DNA of 64,000 bases, taken from NCBI RefSeq assembly GCF_007559425.1, contig NZ_VMHE01000009.1, positions 1 through 64,000 of the forward strand, read 5' to 3'. Under the pieces are notes generated by a model that made no database searches, had not been told where the DNA came from, and was given only the letters and a program-made list of their open reading frames with translations. Position 1 is the first letter of the stretch. The number at the start of each line of letters is the position of its first letter. The translations under genes and the position numbers were made by a program. Of this stretch, positions 33,246-42,607 are shown in pieces. The stretch is from Allobacillus salarius (GTDB taxonomy: Bacteria > Bacillota > Bacilli > Bacillales > Alkalibacillaceae).

Positions 33246-33485
33246 TTAAATCCAAAAAAATGGTGGTCTTCTTTCTTCGCTGTCAAAATCTCCGTCATCT
33301 TGTTCATCAGATGCTTCATTTTCATGTTCCGCTTCAATTTCTTCTTTGTTATGATCTGTTGGTCTCCATAAATCTGGTCTTCCCGAACCAAAAAATGGAT
33401 CTTTTCTTTCTGGCGGTTCGAATGATACACGATCTGCTTTGATAACCAAGTCTTTTACGTGAATTTCTTTTTTATCTTCAGACAA
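33246..33485 (-). CDS. Hypothetical acidic protein near the coat genes
   Basis: A 79-residue hydrophilic protein with a DLVIKADRVSFEPPERKDPFFG segment and a strongly acidic C-terminal third (EEIEAEHENEASDEQDDGDFDSEE) ending PPFFWI. AAAGGAG is flush against an ATG at 33494 but correctly spaced (9 nt) for the TTG at 33485, which is taken as the start. No family recognised; position beside cotZ suggests possible sporulation expression. Confidence 0.6.
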   Translation of the reverse strand: MSEDKKEIHVKDLVIKADRVSFEPPERKDPFFGSGRPDLWRPTDHNKEEIEAEHENEASDEQDDGDFDSEERRPPFFWI

Positions 33486-33635
33486 GTTATTCATCTCCTT
33501 TTATGAAAATGTACATTACTACTATATTCATCCTCTGTCAGTTGGGAATAGTCAAACGCCCTTTTCCTTACAAAAGAAGGATTGCATTGATTTTCTAGAA
33601 ATACGACATCCGCCCACACTCCACTAGGTAATTCG

Positions 33636-33644
33636 CATAATGTA
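33636..33644 (+). promoter_or_regulatory. Sigma-K-type -10 element before cotZ
   Basis: CATAATGTA fits the CATANNNTA -10 consensus of sigma K. An AC-containing -35 (within CACACTCCAC, 33614-33624) lies at about the right distance. The site is ~50 nt ahead of the cotZ ATG. Confidence 0.55.
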
Positions 33645-33685
33645 GTAGCGTATAAAAGGTCATTTGACTAGAAAGGGGATATTAT

Positions 33686-34144
33686 ATGAGTTGTCGCTGT
33701 GATAAGAAAGATCGAACGGGAAATTGTGTTTGCGATATACTTCGTCAAATCGTGGAGGCACAACGAGATACAGTTGATCATGAGTGTCAGATTGGCTGTG
33801 AGCAATCGATTCAAGATTTGTTAGGTGATTCAGCTGCACCGAATAATCTCGATACGGTCCCTGTACTACTATATTGTGACTGTGATCCTTTTAAAGGATT
33901 CGGAGTGTATAACAACTCGAGCAGAACGGTTGTTGCAAGCTACTATTTCCGCGTCAAAAGTGTAGATAGTGATTGCTGTGCAGTTCTAGAACTACTGAGA
34001 GATCCACAAGAATCTCAACAAAACTTTACTGATCCAACACGTCAAAAGACTGCTAATCTTAAAACCACTGGAATTTGTATTACAGTTGATTTAGATTGCT
34101 TCTGTCATGTCACTTGTCTGCCAGCAGTAAACGCTTGTAGCTAA
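33686..34144 (+). CDS. cotZ: Spore coat protein, CotZ/CotY family
   Basis: The 152-residue cysteine-rich coat protein has Cys groups at the N-terminus (CRCDK, CVCD), middle (HECQIGC, YCDCDPF, DCCA) and C-terminus (CFCHVTC), matching the CotZ/CotY family that forms the disulfide-crosslinked spore crust. AAAGGGG precedes the ATG. Only this one family member is present in the window; B. subtilis has cotVWXYZ together. The neighbouring cotO and fabI keep the B. subtilis order. Confidence 0.9.
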   Translation: MSCRCDKKDRTGNCVCDILRQIVEAQRDTVDHECQIGCEQSIQDLLGDSAAPNNLDTVPVLLYCDCDPFKGFGVYNNSSRTVVASYYFRVKSVDSDCCAVLELLRDPQESQQNFTDPTRQKTANLKTTGICITVDLDCFCHVTCLPAVNACS

Positions 34145-34154
34145 TTCAGTTGAA

Positions 34155-34190
34155 GAAGCTGCCTTGATATAACTCAAGGCAGCTATCTTA
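34155..34190 (+). terminator. Terminator of cotZ
   Basis: An 11-bp stem AGCTGCCTTGA/TCAAGGCAGCT followed by ATCTTA; weak T-run. Confidence 0.7.
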
Positions 34191-34252
34191 TGCATGTACA
34201 TCTATAACCATCAAAAAACTGGCTCAGCCATATGGCCTTGCCAGCACATCAT

Positions 34253-34663
34253 CTATAACCCCGCCAAACGAATATCTTTGATAATCTTCCTGGATATTTT
34301 GAAAGCTGGTGATTGCTGTGGCTTTAAAATGATCGCATTCTCATTGATATCTTGAATTGTTCCTTTAAAACTTGTTTCTTCAGTAATAATTTCACAATTC
34401 ATTTGAGGAATTGTTAATAACAAGCGGCTTAAATGCTTGAATTTCTCACTTAAATCGAATGATTCAAACGAAGTTTTATTAGCATGATCTTCATTGTGCT
34501 CATTCGATGCTTTTTGTTGCGGTGAATCCTCTGTTGAACCTTCTTCTTCTCTTGCGTTATTTTTACTTGATTTTTTTGAGTAATAGAACGATTGTGCTTC
34601 AATCTCTGTTGAATGAGAGCTTTTTTCTTCGATAAATAATAATGGTGGTTTTACACGTTGCAC
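34253..34663 (-). CDS. cotO: Spore coat morphogenetic protein CotO
   Basis: A 136-residue protein with an N-terminal KPPLLFIEE motif, a long Ser/Glu/Asn-rich low-complexity region (~20-75) and a C-terminal folded part (CEIITEETSFKGTIQDINENAIIL, KISRKIIKDIRLAGL), as in CotO (B. subtilis YjbX). CotO guides late coat and crust assembly. It starts at GTG with GGAG 10 nt upstream. It lies between cotZ and fabI as in B. subtilis, which supports the call. Confidence 0.85.
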   Translation of the reverse strand: MQRVKPPLLFIEEKSSHSTEIEAQSFYYSKKSSKNNAREEEGSTEDSPQQKASNEHNEDHANKTSFESFDLSEKFKHLSRLLLTIPQMNCEIITEETSFKGTIQDINENAIILKPQQSPAFKISRKIIKDIRLAGL

Positions 34664-34764
34664 GTATGGATCACTCCTTTGTCAGTTCTTCTCCATCATA
34701 TGCAACGGATGCATTCTTGTGCGTTTGTACCGGGTGTTTTAGAAAAGATATTCATAAAATAAAA

Positions 34765-34800
34765 ATTAAAACCTCAAAACCGATTGAGGCTTTGAGGTCT
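34765..34800 (-). terminator. Terminator of fabI
   Basis: Stem ACCTCAAA (34771-34778) / TTTGAGGT (34791-34798) then a T-rich run on the minus strand. Confidence 0.75.
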
Positions 34801-34807
34801 AATGATT

Positions 34808-35590
34808 TTATTCTGTTAATCCTAAAATATTATAACCTGAATCGACGTGTAAAGTTTCGCCTGTAATACCGCGTGAAAGATCACTCATTAAGAAATAAGC
34901 CGTATCTCCAACTTCTTCTTGCGTAACAGGTTTACGTAGTGGTGCTCTTTCTTCAATTGTCTTCAAAATCGAGTTGAAATCTCCGACACCTTTTGCAGAT
35001 AATGTACGAATTGGACCAGCAGAAATCGCATTTACGCGGATTCCTTCTTTACCAAGATCGTTTGCAAGGTAACGCATTGTCATATCTAAGCTCGCTTTGG
35101 AGACGCCCATTACGTTATAATTTTCAACAACGCGCTCTCCGCCAAGGTATGTCATTGTCAAGATGCTTCCACCTTCTGTCATCAGCTCTTTAGCCTCTCT
35201 CGACACTGCTACCAAGGAATACGCGCTAATATTTTGAGATAGTAAGAAGCCATCTCTTGAAGTATCAATGAATTCCCCTTTTAAGTCTTCCCGATTGGCA
35301 AAAGCAATACAGTGAGCCAATCCGTGAATAACACCTACATCTTCTTTAATTTCAGCAAATGTTTTCTTTATAGCCTCATCGTCTGTAACATCACACTCAT
35401 AAAAAAGTGAGTCGTCTCGATCCAACGTTCCAGCTAATTCTCTTACTGGTTTTTCAAAACGGTCACTAGCATACGTGAAGATCAAGCGGGCTCCTGCGTC
35501 ATGTAAAGATTTAGAGATCCCCCAAGCGATGCTTCGTTTATTAGCAACACCCATCACGACGTATGTACGACCTTCTAATGAGAATTTCAT
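34808..35590 (-). CDS. fabI: Enoyl-ACP reductase (NADH), FabI
   Basis: The 260-residue short-chain dehydrogenase catalyses the last step of each fatty-acid elongation cycle. It begins with the FabI-type cofactor loop GVANKRSIAWGIS, has the atypical catalytic Tyr-x6-Lys motif YNVMGVSKASLD, and SAGPIRTLSAKGV before the mobile substrate loop. Length matches family norms. GGAGG-like GGAGGCC precedes the ATG. Not in an operon with other fab genes, as in B. subtilis. Confidence 0.96.
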   Translation of the reverse strand: MKFSLEGRTYVVMGVANKRSIAWGISKSLHDAGARLIFTYASDRFEKPVRELAGTLDRDDSLFYECDVTDDEAIKKTFAEIKEDVGVIHGLAHCIAFANREDLKGEFIDTSRDGFLLSQNISAYSLVAVSREAKELMTEGGSILTMTYLGGERVVENYNVMGVSKASLDMTMRYLANDLGKEGIRVNAISAGPIRTLSAKGVGDFNSILKTIEERAPLRKPVTQEEVGDTAYFLMSDLSRGITGETLHVDSGYNILGLTE

Positions 35591-35715
35591 TTCATTGGCC
35601 TCCTATTTGTAATAAGTTAGTATTTGTTATTAGTACCTAGTCCTATTTTATAAGAAAGCGCATCATTTAACAATCTTTTTTATCATTTATTTTGAAATAG
35701 GGATTTATTCCATGT

Positions 35716-37092
35716 TTAAATCAACAAATACATAAAGGAAGTAGCCAAGCCGAAATAAATCAACACTGAGATAATATCGTTAATCGTTGTGATGAATGGG
35801 CCACTGGCGACTGCGGGGTCTATATGAAATTTGTGCATTAATAATGGCATCAATGAACCGGCAATCGTTGCAACCAAAAGTGAAGCAGCAATTGAAACGC
35901 CGACGATAATACCGAGATATAGATGGTCCATCCAAACAAGAATAATAAAAAACATGAGTATACCGCTTGTCACACCTGTAATTAAACCAGTTACAGTTTC
36001 TCGACGAAGCCGCTTAAAAAAGCCCTCTTTAGATATTTCACCTGTCGCTAAACCTCTTACAGTAACAGCTAGTGCTTGTGTTCCGCTATTCCCAGCCATT
36101 CCAGCAATTAGCGGAATGAATATTGCCAACACTGCAACTTGGTCAAGCGTTTCTTCAAATCGTCCAATGAGACTTGCTGTAATAAGTCCGAGAAACAGTA
36201 AAATAATGAGCCATGGCAAACGCTTTTTTGCCGCATTAAAAGCCGTTTGGTCTCCTGGCTCCATATCCGTAACAGCTGCCAATTTGGAGTAGTCATCACT
36301 GGCTTCGATATCCATAACATCTAAAATATCGTCGACGGTAATGATACCGAGCAAATGTTGTTGCAAGTCAACAACAGGCAATGCCAAGAAGTCATAATCT
36401 CTCATTAACTGCGCAATATCTTCTTGGTGATCGCCAACATAAGAAGAGACAACTCGGTCACTCATGACATCACTGACTTTATCGTCTTGTTCGGAGATGA
36501 TTAAGTCTCTTAGTGATATAACGCCGACTAATTTCTGTTCATCGTCGACAACAAATACATAATAAATCGTTTCCGCATCAGGTGCCGCTGAACGAAGATG
36601 CACCATTGCTTCTCGAATCGTCATATTTTGGTTAATGACGACATATTCCGTAGTCATAATACTACCGGCAGTTTTTTCTTCATAATGCAGTAAGCTGCGA
36701 ATTTCGTCAGCTTCTTCTTTGTCCATCAACATTAACAAGCTCGTCGCTTGGTTTTTATCCAGAAGGTTCAGTATATCTACAGCATCATCCGTCGGCAGAT
36801 CATCAAGGATCCGAGCAGCATATTCTGGATTCATTTCAAGCAAACGTTCACTGAAGAATTCAAAATTCATATGTGTACTAAGTTCAGACATTTCTTCTGG
36901 CGAAAGATACGTATAGATCTGGAAACGTTCTTCACTCGACACTTCTTCAAAAATCGTTGCCTGGTCATAAGGGTGAAGACTCAAATACGCTTCTCGGAAT
37001 AATTCTATTTGATCATCTTCCAATGCCTTCATTACGTCTCGATAATTTTCTTTTCGTAAGAATTCCATATTTTCTGTGTTGTTATTTTCCAT
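35716..37092 (-). CDS. mgtE: Magnesium transporter MgtE
   Basis: The 458-residue Mg2+ channel/transporter has an N-terminal helical N domain (~1-135), tandem CBS domains (~136-265, IMTTEYVVINQNMTIREAM and VVDLQQHLLGIITVDDILDVM), a plug helix and five membrane helices (~290-458) with the pore motif GMAGNSGTQALAVTVRGLA. The cytosolic domains sense Mg and close the pore. AGGAGG lies in front of the ATG. The upstream gap is only ~140 nt and holds no recognisable M-box. Confidence 0.95.
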   Translation of the reverse strand: MENNNTENMEFLRKENYRDVMKALEDDQIELFREAYLSLHPYDQATIFEEVSSEERFQIYTYLSPEEMSELSTHMNFEFFSERLLEMNPEYAARILDDLPTDDAVDILNLLDKNQATSLLMLMDKEEADEIRSLLHYEEKTAGSIMTTEYVVINQNMTIREAMVHLRSAAPDAETIYYVFVVDDEQKLVGVISLRDLIISEQDDKVSDVMSDRVVSSYVGDHQEDIAQLMRDYDFLALPVVDLQQHLLGIITVDDILDVMDIEASDDYSKLAAVTDMEPGDQTAFNAAKKRLPWLIILLFLGLITASLIGRFEETLDQVAVLAIFIPLIAGMAGNSGTQALAVTVRGLATGEISKEGFFKRLRRETVTGLITGVTSGILMFFIILVWMDHLYLGIIVGVSIAASLLVATIAGSLMPLLMHKFHIDPAVASGPFITTINDIISVLIYFGLATSFMYLLI

Positions 37093-37233
37093 AAAAAAAC
37101 CTCCTCAAGGAAGCAAATCCGTAGTATTATTGTATAATGAGTTAATTTATTCGACAAATGACTCAACTGTTTTAAATTGTCGAGAATTGACGTATGATTA
37201 AAAATGAAACAAACCTTAATAAGGGGAATACAC

Positions 37234-38412
37234 ATGGAAAATTACTCTAAAGAAAGATATCCTTTAGATTCTTTTTTAATTACAATCATTGTAGCACTGA
37301 TTGCTATCAGTTGCTTTACATTATATACGTTACAAGATTTCTTGCCTGGGGACATATCGGGAATTAAATTTTCTATCCGGCAAATTATTTGGTTTTTAAT
37401 CGGCAGCATTGGTGTTGTTGCCATTATGATATTAGATTTCGACTGGTATCGAAAAATTGCATGGATTGTATATGGATTCGGTGTGTTTTTGTTGGCAGGA
37501 TTGTTTTTTCTACCATGGAGTACAACATTAAACGGAGCTACACGGTGGTATGAAATTGCGGGTCAAACCATTCAGCCATCCGAATTTATGAAAGTTTTTT
37601 TCGTCGTCGGTTTAGCGCACATGATTACATCACATAACGAAAAGTGGACGCAGAAAAATTTAACGTATGACTTGGTTTTACTCGCAAAGTTATTAGCTAT
37701 GTCTTTGCCTCCTTTTGTATTGATTGCTTTACAGCCTGACCTTGGCTCTGCTTTAGTAATTGTCTCCATTACTGGCTTTCTGACGTTAATTTCGGGTATA
37801 CGCTGGAGAACGTTACTTACGATATTTGGCACTGTTTTTGGTACGATAGCTGTAGTGGTCATTCTATATTTATCTAACACAGACAAATTTATTGAAGTCT
37901 TAATGAATAGCCCGTTTGACCACGTAGCTTATCGAATTCAAGCTTGGCAAAATCCTCATTTATACAGTGATGGATCAGCCATGCAAGCGATTAAGTCGAT
38001 GTTAGCTATCGGTTCAGGCCAATTATTCGGTAAAGGCATTATGGGCTTTGAAGTTTATATTCCTGAAAGACATACGGATATGATTTTTACGGCAGTGGCT
38101 GAGCAGTTTGGTTTTATCGGTGCTAGTATCGTCATCGTCCTTTATTTCCTAATGATTTACCGAATCATTAAGATAGCTTTAGAAAGTAAGGATCCGTTCG
38201 GGACGTACTTATGTGTAGGTATGGTAGGGCTGTTTTCCTATCAAATCTTCCAAAATATCGGAATGTCGATTCAACTGTTGCCTTTAACAGGAATCCCTTT
38301 ACCATTCTTGAGTTATGGAGGAACCTCCTTGCTCGTTTATATGGCAGCAATCGGTCTCGTTCTAAACATTCATTCTCGAAAAAGAGAATTTATGTTTGAA
38401 TCTGATCAATAA
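37234..38412 (+). CDS. SEDS-family peptidoglycan polymerase (RodA/FtsW-like)
   Basis: The 392-residue protein has about ten membrane helices and the SEDS signatures GATRWYEIAGQTIQPSEFMK and PLTGIPLPFLSYGGTSLL, with the conserved Asp in LIALQPDLGSA. SEDS proteins are glycan polymerases working with a class B PBP; the protein resembles RodA (cell elongation) more than FtsW, based on ALQPDLGSAL and LLPLTGIPLPF. AAGGGG precedes the Met at 37234; the frame's earlier Met lacks a site. It lies between mgtE and a hypothetical gene, with no PBP gene near. Confidence 0.9.
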   Translation: MENYSKERYPLDSFLITIIVALIAISCFTLYTLQDFLPGDISGIKFSIRQIIWFLIGSIGVVAIMILDFDWYRKIAWIVYGFGVFLLAGLFFLPWSTTLNGATRWYEIAGQTIQPSEFMKVFFVVGLAHMITSHNEKWTQKNLTYDLVLLAKLLAMSLPPFVLIALQPDLGSALVIVSITGFLTLISGIRWRTLLTIFGTVFGTIAVVVILYLSNTDKFIEVLMNSPFDHVAYRIQAWQNPHLYSDGSAMQAIKSMLAIGSGQLFGKGIMGFEVYIPERHTDMIFTAVAEQFGFIGASIVIVLYFLMIYRIIKIALESKDPFGTYLCVGMVGLFSYQIFQNIGMSIQLLPLTGIPLPFLSYGGTSLLVYMAAIGLVLNIHSRKREFMFESDQ

Positions 38413-38496
38413 ATCAATCATTATATGAATAGAGAAAAAACTAGAGATAACTTTTTATGATGGAGGAATAAGTATCGGTTAGCGGAGGGAATTTAG

Positions 38497-39042
38497 ATGG
38501 ATGAGGAAGTACAACGGAAAGTTCTATGGGTAATCGGAGCTATTATTATCGGAATTACTGGAGTTTTAGTTGCACTGATTGGACCGAACATGATCTTATA
38601 CTTTTTGTATGAGCATAATCAAACGAATGTTTTTTTAATTGAGGTACCGGTAATCGCGAATTTGTTACTCGGTTTTGGTACACTGGCATTTGTCCTGTTT
38701 TGTATTTTAATGATTTTTGAACGAAAAATGATAAAAGCAGCTGGGATTCTAATGCTACTCATTGGACTTAGCTTGAGTTATGTCAGTTTTAATTTGTACA
38801 ATATGTTCGCTGGCGACGAAATTACCGTGAAAAAACCACTAGCTAAAGAGGTTTTTTCATGGTCTGAAATTGAAAATGCCAACTTCACATATGACGAAAC
38901 AACCAATGAAACAGAAGTTGCTTTTCAACTTCCTGATGATGAGAAGAAATTTATTCTTTCTCAAAAACATGCCGGAGATGTCGGAACGATGAAAGTGTTA
39001 TTAAAAAGAAATGATGTTCCCTATGAAGAGAAAGAAGTTTAA
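38497..39042 (+). CDS. Hypothetical membrane protein with cytosolic or external C-domain
   Basis: The 181-residue protein has three or four membrane helices (about 9-32, 48-70, 76-96) and a soluble C-terminal part from ~105 (KEVFSWSEIENANFTYDETT, FILSQKHAGDVGTMKVLLKR) with mixed strands. GGAGGG precedes the ATG. No family recognised. Its stop codon overlaps that of the convergent rluD-like gene in a shared TTAA. Confidence 0.65.
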   Translation: MDEEVQRKVLWVIGAIIIGITGVLVALIGPNMILYFLYEHNQTNVFLIEVPVIANLLLGFGTLAFVLFCILMIFERKMIKAAGILMLLIGLSLSYVSFNLYNMFAGDEITVKKPLAKEVFSWSEIENANFTYDETTNETEVAFQLPDDEKKFILSQKHAGDVGTMKVLLKRNDVPYEEKEV

Positions 39043-39896
39043 ATGGATTTCAAATCAGTTGGCAATTGGCTATAAAAGTGAATTCGGTCTTCGCTGTATG
39101 GGTGTATGAAACTTAACGACTGGCAATGTAACGCTTGTCGATTTAACAGCTGTGTTGAACCTCCGTATAGATCATCCCCAACAAGCGGATGACCCATATA
39201 TGAAAAGTGGACTCGGATTTGATGTGTCCGACCTGTTTCCAATTGAATCTTTATAAACGAGCAATTATTCTTTTTTTCGAGTAAACGAAAATGGGTAATT
39301 GCTCGTTTTCCTGTTTCTGAGACCATTCGTTCGATAATAGAGTTTGGTTTTCGACCAATCGGCAGATCAATGACTCCCTCTTCTTCTTTCATATAACCTT
39401 CCACAATCGCTACGTAATTTCGATTGATTTGTCTTTGTTGTAATAAGTGATGGGTATACCGGTCTTTTGCGATAACGATTAATCCGGACGTATTTCGGTC
39501 TAACCGGGTAACAATATGGAATGTGTTGTCAATACCTCTCTGCTCGTAGTCATACATAACACCGTTTGCTAAGGTCGGAGTATTGACATCATTAGGATTT
39601 GGTAAAACGGCCACCCCACTTTCCTTATTGACGACGAGTATCGCTGAATCTTCATACACTTTCTCTATTTCTAATGGCATTGGAGCAATCGTTTCGGAAC
39701 GAATTTCATCTGGAAATTGTACTTCCAATCGATCGCCTGCACTAAGTTTCGTTCGCACAGTCACATTTTCCTCGTTCAATCGAATCTCACCGCGTTCTTT
39801 TACATCTTTTAATAATCGATTCGAAAAAAACCGTACATGAAGTAAATAATCACGTACGGTAAATTGAGTATATTCATCAGTAATCTTCCAATTCAT
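39039..39896 (-). CDS. yjbO: RluA/RluD-family pseudouridine synthase (YjbO)
   Basis: The 285-residue enzyme isomerises uridine in structured RNA. The catalytic Asp is in RLDRNTSGLIVIAKD, and TGRTHQIRVHFSYMGHPLVGDDLYG marks the RluA family. The N-terminal ~80 residues include an S4-like segment (LLHVRFFSNRLLKDVKERGE). GGGTGA lies 7 nt before the ATG at 39896; the long frame upstream overlaps nadK and is not used. It follows nadK by 25 nt and relQ further upstream, the same order as in B. subtilis (yjbM-yjbN-yjbO). Confidence 0.93.
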   Translation of the reverse strand: MNWKITDEYTQFTVRDYLLHVRFFSNRLLKDVKERGEIRLNEENVTVRTKLSAGDRLEVQFPDEIRSETIAPMPLEIEKVYEDSAILVVNKESGVAVLPNPNDVNTPTLANGVMYDYEQRGIDNTFHIVTRLDRNTSGLIVIAKDRYTHHLLQQRQINRNYVAIVEGYMKEEEGVIDLPIGRKPNSIIERMVSETGKRAITHFRLLEKKNNCSFIKIQLETGRTHQIRVHFSYMGHPLVGDDLYGGSTQLLNRQALHCQSLSFIHPYSEDRIHFYSQLPTDLKSI

Positions 39897-39921
39897 TTTT
39901 GCATCACCCTTACACGAACGA

Positions 39922-40734
39922 TCAATCGTTCTCTGTTCTAGCACTGGAAATAAATGAATCATGTACTCGTTTCCAAAACGGAAACGGTCTGAATCGAGCA
40001 AATCGTACTCGTTCTTCCGCAACACGGCATTGGATTGAGTGCACCTGATTGAAGCTCATTGTCAAGTGATCAATCGTAATCAAAAATGTTCGATTGTTTT
40101 TTGGACGTAATACAGTCGTATGATGTTTCGGTAGTATTAGCGGTGAGCCGACTGTACGGAATACACGGTTGTTAATCGATGCCATCTCAGTGATCTGATA
40201 TGCTTCTAGCGATGGATGGATAATTGCGCCTCCCAATGCTTTGTTATAAGCCGTCGAACCTGATGGTGTGGAAATACATAAGCCATCTCCACGAAACGTT
40301 TCAAAGTGTTCACCTTTGATTTCTACATCAAGAACGACTGAACCCTCCGCTGTTTTCACAGATGTTTCATTTAGTGCAAGGTAACGATGTTCATGCTCAT
40401 AATCTTTTGGACGGATGATTAGCTCCAATAAGGGATACTCAATGACTTGGAATGGTGTTCTCGCTATTTCAATAATCAACTTTTCCAATTCACTTGGAAT
40501 CCAATCGGCATAAAATCCTAAATGGCCCGTATGGACACCGATAAAGGCCGTTTCTTTCAATCGATGATTATAACGATGAAATGCTTCAAGTAGAGTTCCG
40601 TCACCGCCTACTGAAATGACTAAGTCCGGTTCTTCTTCATCATAATCCATATCGAATTCAGATAAGTAGCTTTTAAATTTCGATTTGATCTCCTTCGAAA
40701 CACTATCTCCTCTACACTGCACATAAAATTTCAT
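39922..40734 (-). CDS. nadK: NAD kinase
   Basis: The 270-residue enzyme phosphorylates NAD to NADP. It has the [13 protein letters not shown] motif, [20 protein letters not shown] (diacylglycerol-kinase-like nucleotide site) and [18 protein letters not shown] 7 nt before the ATG at 40734 ([10 protein letters not shown]) fixes the start; a much longer reading frame extends into relQ but has no site. It sits between relQ and the pseudouridine synthase in one transcript. Confidence 0.95.
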   Translation of the reverse strand: MKFYVQCRGDSVSKEIKSKFKSYLSEFDMDYDEEEPDLVISVGGDGTLLEAFHRYNHRLKETAFIGVHTGHLGFYADWIPSELEKLIIEIARTPFQVIEYPLLELIIRPKDYEHEHRYLALNETSVKTAEGSVVLDVEIKGEHFETFRGDGLCISTPSGSTAYNKALGGAIIHPSLEAYQITEMASINNRVFRTVGSPLILPKHHTTVLRPKNNRTFLITIDHLTMSFNQVHSIQCRVAEERVRFARFRPFPFWKRVHDSFISSARTEND

Positions 40735-40768
40735 ACAAATTCTCCTTTTCTCTTCGAATGAGAACTCA

Positions 40769-41383
40769 TTAATCATTTTTCCTTCTGAATATTTTTTGAG
40801 CGTCTTGAATTTCCTGTCTGATTTTCGACATTTCTTCATCCAGGCGGAAAGCTGCCTCTGCTGCGTTACGCAATCTTGTTTGTACTTCTTCTGGCAGTTG
40901 CCCAGCATATTTATAGTTAAGTGAATGTTCATTAATCGCCCAAAAGTTCATGGCTAGGGTTCTAATTTGAATTTCGGCTAACAGTTTCTTTACGCCGTAG
41001 ATCGTTTCTACTGGGTAAAGAATAACAATATGATAAGAACGATAGCCACTTTCTTTATTTTTTTCGATATAATCTTTTTCTTCAATAATTTCGAAATCTT
41101 TTCTTGCACGGATTAGTTCAACGATTTCGTAAATATCTTCAACAAAAGGACACACAACCCGAAGCCCTGCGATATCTTGAACTTCCTCTTCCATATTGGA
41201 TAGGGCGATCCCACGTCGCTTTGCTTTTTCAATAATACTCGTTATAGGTTTTACCCTTCCTGTTACAAATTCAATCGGTGAATGACGGGATTCATAGTCG
41301 AATTGCTTTCGCATCCCTTTTAATTTGATCTTCAGCTCGTCAACGGTTTGTGTATATGGCGCTAAGAAAATATCCCAATTCAT
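40769..41383 (-). CDS. relQ: Small alarmone synthetase RelQ (YjbM)
   Basis: The 204-residue single-domain (p)ppGpp synthetase transfers pyrophosphate from ATP to GTP or GDP. It has [18 protein letters not shown] motif (ESGYRSYH), [23 protein letters not shown] and the [15 protein letters not shown] region, and lacks a hydrolase domain. RelQ-type enzymes form tetramers activated by pppGpp. First gene of the relQ-nadK-yjbO operon. Confidence 0.95.
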   Translation of the reverse strand: MNWDIFLAPYTQTVDELKIKLKGMRKQFDYESRHSPIEFVTGRVKPITSIIEKAKRRGIALSNMEEEVQDIAGLRVVCPFVEDIYEIVELIRARKDFEIIEEKDYIEKNKESGYRSYHIVILYPVETIYGVKKLLAEIQIRTLAMNFWAINEHSLNYKYAGQLPEEVQTRLRNAAEAAFRLDEEMSKIRQEIQDAQKIFRRKND

Positions 41384-41520
41384 AGCTGCATTCCTACTTT
41401 CTCCAACTTACTGATTTTCCACATTCCATTGTATCATAAATTAATTATGGTCAGAATCTTTGCTATGTAGTTCATAATATCGGATAATAAGAATAAGTTT
41501 TGAAGCTTGGAGGTGGCTCT

Positions 41521-42099
41521 ATGCAAGAAATCGAAATTGAATTAAAAAACGAGCTGAATGAAAAAGAGTATACATATCTTAAGAACACGTTATTTAAAGA
41601 TGCAAAAGTTAAAGAGCAAACGAATCACTATTTCGAAACAAATGATTTTCAATTAAAGAATACCGGTTCAGCACTTCGTATTCGATTTAAAAATGGAAGC
41701 TATGTCTCCACATTGAAAGAGCCACAGACGGAAGGCTTATTGGAAACTCACGACCAGCTAGACGATCAAGTTGCTTCTTCGTGGATGAATGGTCAAGTGT
41801 CCCTTGGGCCGAATATTCGTAGACAAATCGAACAGTTGAATATTTCAGAAGAGTCCATTCGGTACTTTGGTCAGCTGACAACGTATCGACAAGAAGTAGA
41901 AAAAGATGATTGCTTGCTCGTATTGGATCATAGTATATATCACAAGCAAGAAGATTACGAGTTAGAGATTGAAGCTCCGAGTATGCAGAAAGCACAAAGC
42001 AAACTGGAAGAAATCTTAACGACTTATCAAATAGAACGACGTCCGATTGAAAGCAAAATTAAACGATTTTTTTCTGCAAAACAATCCGATTCACATTAA
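41521..42099 (+). CDS. yjbK: CYTH-domain phosphatase (YjbK)
   Basis: The 192-residue protein begins with the CYTH motif QEIEIELKNEL (ExExK-type triphosphate tunnel), followed by YFETNDFQL, ALRIRFKNG and TLKEP, and ends with basic residues (ESKIKRFFSAK). CYTH proteins hydrolyse inorganic or organic triphosphates in a tunnel fold. GGAGG 7 nt before the ATG sets the start. It is divergent from relQ as in B. subtilis yjbK/yjbM. Confidence 0.9.
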   Translation: MQEIEIELKNELNEKEYTYLKNTLFKDAKVKEQTNHYFETNDFQLKNTGSALRIRFKNGSYVSTLKEPQTEGLLETHDQLDDQVASSWMNGQVSLGPNIRRQIEQLNISEESIRYFGQLTTYRQEVEKDDCLLVLDHSIYHKQEDYELEIEAPSMQKAQSKLEEILTTYQIERRPIESKIKRFFSAKQSDSH

Positions 42100-42198
42100 A
42101 TTGAAGAAATTTCAAGTAACCCCAAAAGACCATAATATTTGATAGATAGGAAGAGCGTTGCTACAATAATGAAGTATCAGAAAGAGAGGAACTTATTC

Positions 42199-42582
42199 AT
42201 GACTGTTCAACGAGCGAATATATATGATGACATCGGAGGTTCCGAGACAATCAGTAAGTTGGTAGATGCTTTCTACGAACGAGTCGGTAAGCACCCTGAT
42301 TTAATTCCGATCTTTCCAGAAGACTTGACAGAAACAGCACGAAAACAAAAGTTATTTCTCACTCAGTTTTTTGGTGGACCAAATTTATATATACAAGAAC
42401 GAGGTCATCCGATGATGCGTGCGAGACATATGCCTTTTCCCATTACGCCTACAAGACGTGATGCTTGGTTAGCGTGTATGGAAGCCGCATTAGAAGAAGC
42501 AGAAATAGAAGAGCCATATCGTAGTGCGATGTTTGAGCGTTTACGTATGACCGCAAATCATATGATGAATACGCCCGAATAG
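42199..42582 (+). CDS. yjbI: Truncated hemoglobin (YjbI, group II)
   Basis: The 127-residue 2-on-2 globin has YDDIGGSETISKLVDAFYERVGKHPDL, FGGPNLYIQERGHPMMRARHMPFPI with the proximal His, and a Trp (RDAWLACM) typical of group II. B. subtilis YjbI binds O2 and reduces peroxides. GAGAGGA lies before the ATG at 42199, so the longer frame is rejected. It precedes spxH by 25 nt on the same strand, as in B. subtilis. Confidence 0.93.
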   Translation: MTVQRANIYDDIGGSETISKLVDAFYERVGKHPDLIPIFPEDLTETARKQKLFLTQFFGGPNLYIQERGHPMMRARHMPFPITPTRRDAWLACMEAALEEAEIEEPYRSAMFERLRMTANHMMNTPE

Positions 42583-42607
42583 AATTAGGGGGAAAGGGGA
42601 AATCGAT

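Noticed and set aside
40734..40932. N-terminal extension of nadK into relQ
   Set aside because: A strong AAAGGAG and the family's usual N-terminus mark the start at 40734; the extension is the relQ 3' end in another frame.
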